Shown here: positions 11,761 to 23,300 of the stretch, in pieces
Position numbering within the stretch: position 1 is the first letter of the stretch
Layout of the letters: each line of letters opens with the position of its first letter
NCBI GenBank assembly: GCA_012932865.1
Contig: SAXG01000006.1
Coordinates: 992,001 to 1,056,000, forward strand
Direction of reading: 5' to 3'
Source of the DNA: Amylostereum areolatum
Taxonomy: Eukaryota; Basidiomycota; Agaricomycetes; Russulales; Stereaceae
DNA length: 64,000 bases
Made by a program: the position numbers and the translations under genes
Notes under the pieces: model-generated
What the model saw: the letters and a program-made list of their open reading frames with translations, nothing else
What the model was told of the DNA's origin: nothing
Database searches by the model: none

Positions 11761-14123
11761 GTACGGGAATGTGAACGTTCAGAGGGACCGAGCGTCGACG
11801 GACGGTGTCGGGGAGCGTTGTCGGGCGGGCGAGGACGTCGTGAAAGGGGCCGTGTCCGTCGTGGGGGACGATGAGGAGAGGGTGAGAGAGAGGCGGCAAC
11901 GGTTGATCGCACAATCGTTCGTCGTCTGGTCGCCACCAAACAAGCCCAAATCCGTTTTCTCTTCCTCTTCCTTCATTTCTCGTTGATTCCCTCTGCCTGT
12001 ATCCCCCGAGACTGCGCTCTTCTCGCCGTCTTCTGGCTGCCTCGGACTGGACCTCGGATACGCTTTTTTCGTCTACTTTCTTCCTTCGGCGGCTCGGCCT
12101 TCGACTTCAGTCGCTCAGATGCTTGCATTCCCCCCCTGCATGAGAATTGAGCATCTCAGCTCATCGCCCGTCTGTGATCCTTGTCGCCTACAAAACCCCC
12201 TTCAACCTGGCTTATTGGGCGGATTCTTCTTCGACCTTGCTTCCTCATCGAGCTTTCCTCACACAACGCCGGCACGGTCACGGCCCACTCCATCGTCCGT
12301 GACCGATCTGTCCTATCGCGAATTGCTCAGCCCACTGCTGTCATCCGACTTCCCGCGAAATCCCCCGGCCAGCCTCTCCTGACCGCGTCACACACCCCCC
12401 ACCGCCCAAACAAACCCTCTCCTAGCCCTGTTCAGAGTTTCAAACTCTGTTATTCGTACCGCGCACAGAAGGCGCCAGCGCTCGCTACTAGCTACTTCGC
12501 TCGCGCCACAAGTCCCTGAAATCATCCCTGATTCCGCCCTCTCAAAAGCGTCTTTTTCCATACTTTCCTCGCCTTTCGGACGGACGAACAAACGATCGAT
12601 CGCTCCATGGCCATCCCACCCCCACCTAGGCACACCCCAGCCACCATAGCCCAGGCGGAGGCTGCCCCAGCAGCAGCAGGTGCCAGGCGGAAGCCCACTC
12701 TGGATGCACCAAGGATGCACTTACATTTTACCCGTTCCTGTGACGCCAACGAATTGCAATCTCGCCACATTGCCCTGACAGTGTCCTTCCGCCTATCCTC
12801 CTATTGATTTTGCAGCAGTTTTCGACTCCCTCTATAAGACTATCTCGCAACCCTCAAGGGCATATACGCACACACTCAACGCTCGCTCTTCGTTTCAGTC
12901 CACGGTATCCACTTGGTGTGGTTTAGGACACCCCTCCGGTGGCCGCACCGTCCCCACGGACCACGGTTATCTGTCTTGAAGAAACCTATTCGAGCCCCCA
13001 AACCCCAGCACGAACGAAAGTCTCGCGAGTGGCTTATCGACCCATTCACCCAGTCATACACGAGAATTCCCACCTCTATTTATTGTTAATCTCCGCCACC
13101 GCTGCCTTGAAATTCGGACAACTCCTGCAACCGCCTTCTCACCGTGGGCTCACGCGGCGCGAAACGCGATATTTCCGCCCGACCGAAGCTCCACACTCCC
13201 ATTCCGGTCTATTCCATTCCCACCCCCCCACTTACTCCCGCTAGCGGGCAAGGATTGTCTACTATCCTGGGAATTCATGTTTGAACCCTGGGACGTTGTC
13301 TGATCTCGTCCCCCACGCGAGCACGCTGAATTTCGAGCTCCACAACCACGCCCGCGCCCTTGGTACAACTCATCCCCCTCTCTGTTCCGGAGCTAGTGAC
13401 GCGGGCGGGACGGGACCATCGCGCGCTAAGACGCGAAATGAAGGGGCCAGGGACGGATGGGATTCCACCCACCACGAAATAGCAAGTAGGCAAGCCGACA
13501 GGATTTTCGCCCCATCGCGCCAGTCCCGACGCACGCTCATCAGGGAAGGCTTTCCTTCGTCCCGATCATCCACCATCCACGCGGCAGACCCCCCGGACTT
13601 CCGCGCCTCCGCGCCTCCGCGCCCCCGGACTTCGCTCCACTCATTTCCCTCCACGCTGAGAAAAAACGCGCGCGCACTCCCGGCGTACGTATCAGTCCGT
13701 CGACCGATGCCGATCCGAAGATAGCGTGTGCGAATGGGGTGTGCGGCTTGTGGAGTACTCACAAGCTCCAGCAGGTACGGACGTTTGTTTGGATCCCTGC
13801 GATGAATGTGATTGTCGCCGGCGGTGCCACACGACGGGAGGAACGCCAAGGGATAAGGGAGCCTGCGATCCACGGAATCATATACATCTCATAGATTCGA
13901 CTTGTTGTCCTTGTTCGTATCCAGACCAGAATATCAGCGCGACCTCGCGACGCTTATTTACTTAGATGCGGAGGTTCCTTCCCACCGGAGCCTTGGGTGA
14001 GAAGTGGTTAGCGTGTAGCTCTGACTCCTGAGCGCACAGACGAAACGGAGCAGGAACACCGAACAGTAGGGTTACGATGACAAAGCACACGTTCTGTATT
14101 AGAAGATAAGATTAGATTGCGAT
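11761..14123. other. Gene-poor intergenic region
   Basis: No reading frame in this 2.3 kb has recognisable domains or a convincing splice pattern. The part nearest 11.8-12.1 kb is presumably the promoter and leader of the minus-strand BNI4-like gene. Two overlapping frames at 13281-13873 (147 aa plus, 167 aa minus) are compositionally random and I do not call them. The region is CT-rich on the plus strand. Confidence 0.5.
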
Positions 14124-14127
14124 GAGT

Positions 14128-14400
14128 TTAGGGTTAGGGTTAGCCCACGCTCTCAACCCAAAAAAACCCTCACGGACTCGCGCAAGCTTGAAGCCACCAT
14201 GCAGGCGAGCGCGAACCGTGAGGGGAAAAAAGAAACCATCTCCCGTCCCCAGAGAAAAAGTAAGAAAGATATCGCACCAAGCCAGATTGCCCCGCCTGCT
14301 CGGACGCGGTGACTGCGATGCTCCTGCAAGACGGCACCCGCTCGACCCGAAGAACTTGCCGGTTGGTAGCCGTTGCAGTCTCTCGACCTATCTCAAACAC
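14128..14400 (+). repeat. Telomere-like/hairpin dispersed repeat, copy A (short)
   Basis: Begins with TTAGGGTTAGGGTTAG at 14128-14143, followed by CCCACGCTC and an A-run. Then comes a hairpin with arms CCCTCACGG (14167-14175) and CCGTGAGGG (about 14215-14224), flanked by A-runs, then CCAGATTGCC...GCTCCTGCAAGACGGCACCCG. The same order is found at 33568-33812 and, more diverged, at 56451-56560. Copy A lacks the downstream tandem units and promoter-like module of copy B, so it is truncated. Confidence 0.85.
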
Positions 14401-14728
14401 TCATATCCGCGATGAACTTAGTAGTCTGGCGGTCGCATCTCGGCGCAGGTAACCGAAAAATGGTGTTCCAGGTCGTATTGAGGATTTGAAGGACTTGCCT
14501 GTCGAGCTCGGCGTAAGGGTGCGTTGCGCTAGTCTCCTAAAGCAGACGCAGATGGAGTCAACCCTCGTACCTCGGGATCCTCTCATCAGACGTCTGCTAT
14601 CACTCGCGCGTCGTTGTCGAGAGTTCGGTCAGCCGAGCTTTGCCGAACTTCTCACGAAATGTTGAGGCTTATCCAAACGATAACCTGAAAATATGAAAAT
14701 GATTTGATATCTACAGTACAGGTGGTGT

Positions 14729-15452
14729 CTACAGTGGGTTCACAGCCTGCACAATGAGCTGAGTGTCTGTGTAGTAGCCGAAGGGTGCGGTGACAGATGC
14801 CGCTAAATTAGTAGTAGAGGCTGAGCCATCGACCTTGAATCCTGGAGCTTGAAGCTTGAAGCTTGAAGGCGGGATGTTTGCAGGGAAATTGATGGGCGGG
14901 AACTTTCTTCGATTCGGATATGAATAAGCTGGGACGAGGAGGAAGCGATGCTGCAGGAGAAACAAGCATTTGCGCGCACGAACGGTCACGTCGAGAGACC
15001 CAGGGATGGGTTCACCTGGTAGAGCGCGGGGTAACCCTCTCGACAAGGTTCTGCTCGAGTATGTCCCGCACGTGGGCTTATGTCACGAGCTCGTGTTGGT
15101 CCGCGCCGACCGATGTCTCCTCGAAGAGGGTGGAAGAAGTGAGTCCCGAGTGGGTGAGTCCTGTCGATGGGGCCAAGGGAGGCGGACAGGGTTTGAGGTT
15201 GATAGCTGGAGGAGAAAGTGCGTGTAGCATGACTGCGTGAGGATCAGCAAAAGAATGGGATAAACGAGCAAGTGCCAGAGGGCCTGGTGCCAATGTTACG
15301 TGTTTGGAGAGGAGGAAACGGCGGCGAGGGATGCATACAGACGAAGAGAACTTACTAGTACTAAAAGTCATCCTGATTCTGCTGACGAGAATCCTGGGAT
15401 CCTGACCCGGAAGTAGCGATGTACATCGTTGTACACCCTCGGTGGATCCCAA
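14729..15452 (-). CDS. Possible hypothetical gene, two or more exons
   Basis: Two adjacent minus-strand reading frames (15452-15078 and 15046-14729) can be joined by a short intron starting near a GTGACATAAG donor. The product would begin around MTFSTSKFSSSVCIPRRRFLL, with a basic Ser/Arg-rich start that could be a mitochondrial presequence, and end VTAPFGYYTDTQLIVQAVNPL. I recognise no domain and splice sites are not secure. It could be spurious. Confidence 0.25.
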
Positions 15453-15639
15453 ACGACGCTGATGCTGATGTAGAAGGACGAGGAGACCTCAGGAAAGAAT
15501 ATACTAAGATTATGTTTGCAGGTTAGCACTGTAGCTGTAGGGCGGTCGGTGTTCGAAAAGAGATGTCACATGATATGCCGACCACCGGCTGACCAAACTC
15601 TCGACAAGGCTATCGCGAGTAAAAGTAGACTACGTTGCG

Positions 15640-17471
15640 CGGTTGTTCCCCCAACTTCCCACCCTCGTTCTTACTTACTCTCTTTTCATTCAACTATCTG
15701 TGCCATGCGGAGTGCAGATCTTTACTCACCTCTCGCCCAGCAATCTTGTGACTTTTGCCCCAACCTCAAAGTCGATCCGCAAATTTCTCAGGTCAAGGGA
15801 CTACTTGCCCGTGTGGCGGGATGCTATGGAGCAGGAGCAGCAGAGCTCAGGCGCACCTCCACGTCCGGACGACACCACCATCTCGGAATGGTCCCATCTT
15901 CTGTTTGGCGGGATCGCTTGCAACGTGGGTTTTGTTCACGAGGCGCCTCGATTCGTCCACTAACACTGTTATTAGGAATGAGGTCATTCCCGCTCAGCCA
16001 CCATGTTCACTCTCCGTCGGAGGGTGTGTCAAGTGTGCAACCTCGGAGTGTGTTTCTCGTTTCTCCGTCACTATGCGTTGCGCTGACCCAAAGACCCTCC
16101 CAGATATGTATCGCAACACCAAATCAGAGCTGTATCGAGCTTTACTTTCCTCGTATACAAGGGATGGAAAGGCTCGCGGATACTGGGCCCTGGCTACCGT
16201 CTGATATCAAGGCTTTTGAAGCTCGGATGAACGCTGTGCAATCAGGGCAGTCTGAAAGTTTCATCGGCCTTGACGACTGGATGCATGACCAGGAGAAGAA
16301 GTGCAAAGCGATCATGGAGGTGTGTCGCTCGCCATATGGGCGCATCTCCATCGGTTTGGCGCCATATCTATCCCCAAAGCATGTATAAAGTGCATCTCAT
16401 GGAAGGAATCGGTGCTTCACTCCCCCGCACACGATGGCATCTTTTCTTGCCGCATGCTCTTGTGAATTTTTGATCTTGTTCATGCACCTGTCGCACGTAA
16501 GCTAATCTGTCTCCTAGCATTGTCAATCGGTTCAAAACGCTGAAATATGAAGACGTCGACATCAACGTCGGTGTGAAGGGCCGTCATCTACTGATGCATA
16601 ATCTACTTTTCTGCCGCAAGAGTGGGTTTCACCTTAATCTCACGCTCGCTCTTTGACCAACGCTTTTGTTAGTCTGGACCCACAACATCAGGCCCATCCT
16701 CGAGCTGTCGATAGAAGAGGCCCGAAACCAGCGACTAGCGCCGGAGAGAACCCTTTTGAAGAAAATCCGGATTCGTCTCATTCAGGCTAGATACACCACA
16801 CTCTTAGAGAGTCTTCCGCGAATGCTCGTCCCGAATAAGTTCCCTCGTCGCCCAGCTTCCCAAAGAACTGCTGAGATGTTCTCCGGTTCTAGGCCACACG
16901 CTGACAAGCACGTGTGATCAACACCTACTTACTCACGACGCTCTCGCTTAGTACCCCACCTGGTGACCTCGGCAATGCCTCCCTTGTCTTCAGATGTACC
17001 TCCTGCCGTGATAAACCGGGTTCGACCTCTTTGTTCTCTGGCATGGAAACTCTGGCCCACCTGTGCGAAGGTCTGGAGGTTCAACTCAAGCTGTTCTCGA
17101 TCCTCTCGGCTGCAAGGCTATGGTGCACCTTCCGTACACTCTAGGTTTCCCTCCGGTCCTGGCCTCGACGGACCGCTTGAACCGCTACACCGAGTGCCCG
17201 CTCCAGCCGCTCTCCCCTATGAAGACCAAAGACGGCTGTCACAGCTGCGGGATGGATCGCAAGGGACTGGCGATCGTGCGTACGTTACACCGTATTCCTC
17301 TTCACTTCTTCATAGCATTTCACCTCGTCATCTTTAGCTGAACCACGCCGTGAATCATCGCGGGCGTGCAGAAGTCGCATGGCGTGTCGCCCCGACCACT
17401 GAACTGACCGTCGTTCACGTCGAGTTCAAAGTCCACGATAGCTCGCTTCTGACACCCCCCCTCCAGCTCAA
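15640..17471 (+). pseudogene. F-box-like gene disrupted by the Ty3/Gypsy insertion
   Basis: An exon after a CAG acceptor near 15717 encodes IFTHLSPSNLVTFAPTSKSI and later WSHLLFGGIACN, aligning with IFEHLPPGDLIQL and WANLLFGGYCSVC of the F-box gene at 4668. Later pieces fit the same family: LPSDIKAFEARMN at 16.2 kb, WTHNIRPILELSIEEARNQ at 16.67 kb, CHSCGMDRKG at 17.23 kb and LNHAVNHRGRAEVAWRVA at 17.34 kb. The last exon is interrupted at CTCAA (17467-17471) by the retrotransposon and resumes with the duplicated CTCAA at 24983. Exons between are partly unsplicable, so the gene may have been decaying already. Confidence 0.55.
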
Positions 17472-17932
17472 TGTCATGAACGGTCTATAATTTTCTTTTT
17501 TTTACTTTACATCGGTTACACGCTTTAGGACTTATTGGCTTATCACCGGTCCGGCTCCACTTTGGCCCGGACCCGGTTCATCTATATCCCACTCGGGCCC
17601 ACGTGACTCATCTCGGCCCGGGTCTGACTCCTTTCCCTTGACTCATGCTGTACAATACTGACTCATGCTGTGCTCTTTTACATACGACTGCTTACTTATA
17701 CTAGGTCTGCTTACTGATCGCCGTGTATCGGTTGCTTACCTAAGTCTCTCTCCTCTTGTGTATATAAGGCTCGCTCTCGCTGTACATATCCCTTATCTCG
17801 AGCTAGTCAATTCTACCGACTTTGCTTGCTTTCCCTCGTCTGTCGCCGTGTCTGATCGGCTCCCCTCTGTCGTCCTCATCTTCTAGTCAGCTGTGTCGTA
17901 ACTTGGTGCTGTCGCACTAGTCGTTGCTGACA
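17472..17932 (+). repeat. 5' LTR, 461 bp
   Basis: Starts TGTCATGAACGG and ends GTTGCTGACA. TATATAAGG at 17761-17769 is the likely TATA box, putting transcription start near 17791-17795, just at CTTATCTCGAGCT. U3 contains repeated ACTCATGCTG motifs and several GGCCCGG/CGGGCCC palindromic stretches. Confidence 0.95.
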
Positions 17933-17934
17933 TA

Positions 17935-17944
17935 AGCTCGAGAT
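17935..17944 (+). promoter_or_regulatory. Putative self-complementary primer-binding site
   Basis: AGCTCGAGAT lies 2 nt after the 5' LTR and is the exact reverse complement of ATCTCGAGCT at 17795-17804, which should be near the 5' end of the element's RNA. This is the arrangement of Tf1-type self-priming, where the RNA 5' end folds back to prime reverse transcription instead of a tRNA. Caution: the core CTCGAG is itself palindromic, so part of the 10-bp match is easier to get by chance. Confidence 0.5.
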
Positions 17945-18403
17945 CTGTTTACTCTTGCACCACCCTACGACCGTCCCTACGTACTGTAGCGTAGTAGTAG
18001 TAGTACCCGTCTGGTACTGACCTTGTTCTTCCCCCGTGCCGCCCTAGACCGTTGCCCCCAGAGTACGCGACTCGTTACCCTGACATTGTGGTCGTGCGCA
18101 CGTATACCGGTGCCGGCTTGATGTTTCCTCGAAACGTTACACCTACTCGAGACTCTCCAATACCAGGAGTTGAAAGCTCAGAGGTGACAGTAGAAGGTGC
18201 ACCTTTGGTGTAGGAAACGAGTAAAAGCGGCGAAAGGAAAGCGGTTTAGGAAGTCTTTAGGCTCGTGTCCCCTAGACGAAGAGACAGCCAACAGGTCGAG
18301 AAGACTGAGGCAGACCGTCTTGCGATCTCATAACAGAACCACCCTCCCTCGACAAAATCTTCCCTTGCCGCACAGAGTAACCATTTCGACTGGGGGCTCG
18401 TGC

Positions 18404-18805
18404 ATGGAAGATTGGCGCTCGCAAGTACAAGAATTCATCCCCATCAGCCACGACGCTATCATCTCCCTCATCAACGAATCTAAAGACCCTTGGGCCTGGC
18501 ACAATTGGAAGGTCGCCCTCGGCGTAGAAGAACTTGAAGACTCCATCATAGACGTCCACTTCTATCGCCTCAAAATAAGCGAACAAGGAAACGGAAACCT
18601 CTACGTCTACTCCTGCCCATACGTCACCTACCGCTACAAACTCGAGCAACCCCCAAAAACCTTCTACGCGCCCAACGAGAAAATACCAGTGGACACTCGA
18701 CACACCCACCGCCTCCTTACACCAGGCAACACCCCCAGCCCCACACCAGAGCCAGAGGTCATCGACCTCACCCAGCCAGAGGTCATCGACCTCACCCACT
18801 TATAA
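18404..18805 (+). CDS. ORF0 upstream of gag, ends in tandem SUMO-interaction-like motifs
   Basis: 133-residue frame MEDWRSQVQEFIPISHDAI... in the same frame as gag. It ends with two 24-nt direct repeats encoding PEVIDLTQ and PEVIDLTH (VIDLT at 18758-18772 and 18782-18796), then L and TAA at 18803. The frame stays open from 18806 into gag at 19112, starting with an acidic Ser-rich stretch SDSSSDSDTDVEDE. VIDLT followed by acidic/Ser residues is the classic SUMO-interacting motif layout. ORF0 may be an N-terminal part of Gag separated by a nonsense mutation or by regulated readthrough. Confidence 0.6.
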   Translation: MEDWRSQVQEFIPISHDAIISLINESKDPWAWHNWKVALGVEELEDSIIDVHFYRLKISEQGNGNLYVYSCPYVTYRYKLEQPPKTFYAPNEKIPVDTRHTHRLLTPGNTPSPTPEPEVIDLTQPEVIDLTHL

Positions 18806-19111
18806 ACAATTCCCTCGTTCGGACTCAACGGCTCCGACTCCAGTTCTGACTCCGACACCGACGTTGAGGACGAAAACTGCTACATATATCCCCTCCCTCT
18901 AGGCTTCACTGAACGAGGAAACGACTTCTTTGTCCAACTCGGAGACACCACTGTCGAAGTCGCCTTCGTAGCAACCCAAACAAGTGGCATCAGTTGGTAC
19001 TTCGCCAACGAAAGCCAAGACGACCTCACTGAAGCCGACTTCAACCTCATCGCCGCCTCCGCCCTACCGCCTGTCACCGACGAAGACTTCTCCGACCTCG
19101 ACGAACCAATC

Positions 19112-20368
19112 ATGGCTGCCCAGTGGATCCGCACCGACCCCCAACCCCCTCTCCCCGCCGAACTTGCCAACTGCACCGAAATCGGTGGAACATGGAACAT
19201 CGTCATCGGCCAAACTGGCTCTCCCATCCAACACATGAATAACGGCACCGACGATGCCTGGCTCATGGAAGTAAATGGCCAATGGGTCGCCATCCCTGCC
19301 ATGCTTGTTGCTGCCCTCAACCTGCCACCCCCCACCGTCAACGTCACGGCCCCCCCCATCACCGTCAACCCCCCTGCGGTCACTGTTAGTGCCCCAGCTG
19401 CCGCCGCCGCCAGACCCCCCCGAAAGAAAGTCCACGCGAAAACTCCTGAAGGCTTCTCTGGGAAACGAGAGGACTTCAATGACTGGATGCGGTCGTGCGA
19501 GGAATACATGCGAGCCGCTGAGGATGACCTCGTGACGGACAAGGACAAAGTCCTCTTCATTCTCACCTACATGACGGGGGAGGCAGCACGCACCTGGAAG
19601 GCCGAGTATGAGGATGCACACTTGGCCAATGGAGCCATGGTCGCCTGGGTGGACTTCCACAAAGCACTCAAAGGGGCCTTCACCGACGTCAATGAGCAGC
19701 ACCGTGCCGCAGTCGAACTGGACGGGTTCAAACAGACGAAGGGTACCACTGCCCATGAATACTTCGCCAAGTTCGAGCAACTCGCAAGGAAGGCAGGATA
19801 CTCCACGGCGCAGGACCCTATCCACCTCATGCAGCTGCTCAAACACAACGTCTACTATCGGACCATCGACTCCATCTACGACAGCGGTCACGTTCCTCAG
19901 AGATATGAGGACCTCAAAGAGCGCATCATCCTGATCGACGGTCTACGACAGGAGCGGGAGGACCTTAAGACCCAGCGCAGTGGACCCGCGCAGAACCAAA
20001 AATCCAAAGGACAAGGATCGACCAATGGGCAACAAGGGGGGCAGGTCCCATGGCGCCGCGATGGAACCGGCACGGTGCACGGTGGCAAAGGTCAGCCAAT
20101 GGACGTCAACCGTGTCGACATCAAGGGGCGATGCTTCCGCTGCGGACAGAATGGCCACCAGGTGCGGGACTGCAGGGTGGACGTGAAGAACATCCGAGAC
20201 ATGTGGGGGAGGGACCGGTACACGGAACCACCAAAGCGGGAGGCTCGAGCACAGACGTTCGAGACGCCCACCGCCTGGGCTAGGAGCCTGTCGGCCGAAG
20301 ATCGGAAAAGCGTGATGGACGCGCTTCAAGCTCAGCCGAAGGTGGAGGAGAAGAAGGAGGGTTTTTGA
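19112..20368 (+). CDS. gag: Gag polyprotein
   Basis: 418 residues. The N-terminal part has a Pro-rich segment (PPPTVNVTAPPITVNPPAV). Around residue 110 starts the retrotransposon Gag domain (PEGFSGKREDFNDWMRSCEEYM...LTYMTGEAARTWKAEYED). A CCHC zinc knuckle CFRCGQNGHQVRDC sits at about residues 341-354. It forms the virus-like particle and binds element RNA. The frame is open upstream back to 18806, so translation could start earlier if the TAA at 18803 is read through. It ends at TGA 20366-20368, directly after a -1 slippery heptamer. Confidence 0.93.
   Translation: MAAQWIRTDPQPPLPAELANCTEIGGTWNIVIGQTGSPIQHMNNGTDDAWLMEVNGQWVAIPAMLVAALNLPPPTVNVTAPPITVNPPAVTVSAPAAAAARPPRKKVHAKTPEGFSGKREDFNDWMRSCEEYMRAAEDDLVTDKDKVLFILTYMTGEAARTWKAEYEDAHLANGAMVAWVDFHKALKGAFTDVNEQHRAAVELDGFKQTKGTTAHEYFAKFEQLARKAGYSTAQDPIHLMQLLKHNVYYRTIDSIYDSGHVPQRYEDLKERIILIDGLRQEREDLKTQRSGPAQNQKSKGQGSTNGQQGGQVPWRRDGTGTVHGGKGQPMDVNRVDIKGRCFRCGQNGHQVRDCRVDVKNIRDMWGRDRYTEPPKREARAQTFETPTAWARSLSAEDRKSVMDALQAQPKVEEKKEGF
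20359..20365 (+). promoter_or_regulatory. Putative -1 ribosomal frameshift site GGGTTTT
   Basis: The gag frame reads GAG GGT TTT TGA. The seven bases GGGTTTT fit X XXY YYZ exactly, and the pol frame is the -1 frame, beginning at 20365 (TTG AGG GGG). Slippage would give a Gag-Pol fusion reading EGF-LRGLTMYTA across the junction. Pol lacks an ATG until its sixth codon (20380), which supports fusion. A downstream pseudoknot was not established by eye. Confidence 0.7.
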
Positions 20369-23300
20369 GGGGGCTGACGATGTACACGGCATCTGAAGCC
20401 CAAGTTTCTGTCTCTCGCTCATCTGGTTTTGTGGCGCCTCGGTGGCCTGGTTCTCGTTTACATATGCGCATTGCTGATTCGGACTGTACTACTACGGGGG
20501 ATATCCCCATTATGACTTCTCTTACGGACTCTATCGGTACGGGCACGCGTCCCGTTGTTATTTTAGATACTCAGGCTTCGATTTGTGAGCCTTCGGCTTT
20601 GGATATGGCTTCGGTTTCGGCTTCAGTTTTGGATACAGACTCGGTTTTGGATATGGACCCTGTGAAGTCAGGGACAACGCCGTGCGATGGAAGGGGCACG
20701 ACGCCCAAATCATGTTATATGGCACCTGGAACGGCTCAATGGACGCTTCGTCGCTTAAGGGAAGACAAACCCGAAAGTGCGATTGCAATCCTTCGCATCT
20801 GGACACACCACCGACGCCGTGACGAGGCTACTTATGAAGCCATCAAGGAAATAACTGGCATGGGAGACGAGTTAGCATGTCAAGCTCTACTAGAGCTCGC
20901 CACTCCTATGCAGTTCATACGCTCCGCCAGCGCCAAGGAACAAACGGTCATTCCCACACAACTGGTGGTAAATTCCAAGCGCATTGTCAAAGCTCTCGCA
21001 CTCCTGGACAGTGGTTGCACTGGCTCGTGTATCAACACGAAGTTTGTGCAGGAAAATCACATCCCCACGCGACGGACTGCTCGCCCAATCCCAGTACGAA
21101 ATGCAGACGGCACTCTCAACACAGGAGGTCCCATCACGGAATATGTCACACTTCGCCTAAATATTCAAGACCATGAAGAAAACATTGACCTGGCGGTCTC
21201 CAATCTAGGAGATACGGACCTTTTCATTGGACATGAGTGGCTAAAGAAGCACAACCCTCACATCGACTGGAAATCCGGGTCAATTGAATTCGACCGATGC
21301 CCTATCAGCTGCTCTCGTCCCCCTCCCCTCCTCAATATCGATGATGATGAAGAGGAGGAGGAAGAGCCAGTCCACATGGAAAAAGACGAGCAGCTGTTTG
21401 CCTTCGACTGGGATGGCTACAAAGCGACATACCACATCCGGACCCATGCATCGGACATTGCAATTGAAGAGCACGCTAAGAAAAAGGAACAGACCTTCTC
21501 TGAGCGAGTCCCAACGGCGTACCACGAATTCAAGGACATCTTTGACAAAGACGACTTCGACAAGCTCCCTGAGCGACGCCCATGGGACCACGCCATTGAG
21601 CTCACTCCTAACTTCAAACCGGTCGATTGCAAAGTTTACCCCCTCACATTGGACGAGCAGAAGCAACTGGACGCCTTTTTGGAAGAGAACCTGAGATCTG
21701 GCCGGATCCAACCATCCAAATCACCCATGGCCTCCCCATTCTTCTTCATCAAGAAAAAAGATGGCTCGCTACGTCCTGTGCAGGACTATCGAAAGCTCAA
21801 TGAGATGACAATAAAGAACCGTTACCCGCTCCCGCTCATCCAAGAGTTGGTTGACAAACTTAAAGGAGCACGGCACTTTACCAAGCTCGATGTCCGATGG
21901 GGGTACAACAATGTTCGGATTAAAGAAGGGGACGAGTGGAAAGCTGCATTCCGCACGAACAAAGGTCTCTACGAGCCTACGGTCATGTTCTTCGGACTCA
22001 CCAACTCCCCGTCTACGTTCCAAGCCATGATGAATGACCTGTTCAAAGACTTGATCCATCAAGGAGTCGTGGTCGTCTATTTGGACGACATCCTCATCTT
22101 CACACATACGCTAGAAGAACATCGTCGGATAGTCAAGGAGGTCCTTCGGATCCTGCGAGAAAACAAACTCTATCTGAAGCCAGAAAAGTGCGAGTTTGAG
22201 AAGGCAGAAATCGAATACCTGGGCATGATTGTCGGCGGAGGAAGGGTTCGCATGGATCCAGCAAAGGTCGCGGCAATCACCAATTGGCCAGCCCCCAAAA
22301 CGAAGAAACAACTTCAATCGTTTTTGGGCTTTTGCAACTTCTACCGTCGCTTTATCAAGGACTTCAGCGGCATTGCTCACCCAATGACTAAACTCACTGG
22401 GAAGACGGAATGGGTCTGGGACACCCCACAGCAGGAGGCTTTTCAGGAACTCAAGCGACGTATAACATCACAGCCAGTTCTAGCAATCCCTACAGACGAT
22501 GGGCAGTTCCGTGTCGAGGCGGACTCCTCTGACTATGCCACAGGCGCGGTACTTTCGCAACAACAGGACAATGGCAAATGGCACCCAGTCGCCTTCCTCT
22601 CAAAGTCCCTCAGCGAAGCTGAGAGGAACTATGAGATTTATGACAAGGAATTACTGGCCATCATGACGGCACTAGAGGAATGGAGACAATACCTCATGGG
22701 GGCACGACAGGAGTTTGAAATCTGGTCGGATCATCGCAATCTCACGTACTTCCGCAAGGCGCAGAAGCTAAATCGGAGACAAGCACGATGGTTAACGGAG
22801 CTACAAGAGTATCATTGTACGCTACTCCACAAACCTGGCAAAACAATGGGCAAACCCGATGCTATTTCCCGACTAGCGGGCCTTGAGAAGGGGGAGAAAG
22901 ACAATGAAAACATCGTCCTCCTGAAACCAGAACTCTTTCGCGCCCTCAACCATGCAGGAATCGTAACCAACGGACCTGACAATACCTTCATTGAGCGGAT
23001 TCAAGAGGCTACCTTACTCCGAGACCATGCAGTAGAACGCGCCTTAGCACTCAAAGTAAAGGGATGGCTGGAACATGCAGATGGAACGGTCACCTGGCAA
23101 CACAGACTCTATGTCCCAAGAGACAAAGGACTCCGTGCAGACATCATCCAGGCTCACCATGACGGCCCGCTTGTCGGTCATCCAGGACGATACAAGACCC
23201 ACGAGCTCATCACGCGCAACTACTGGTGGCCTGCCATTAGAGATGACGTCCGAAAATATGTCGAAGGATGTGAGACCTGCCAACGTACCAAGATTAGACA

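Noticed and set aside
9575..11986. Several long plus-strand ORFs opposite the BNI4-like gene
   Set aside because: Shadows of the GC-rich minus-strand coding sequence; the minus strand has the conserved C-terminal domain and consistent introns.
13281..13873. Opposing 147-aa and 167-aa ORFs
   Set aside because: No recognisable domain, overlapping on both strands, no codon or splice evidence favouring either.
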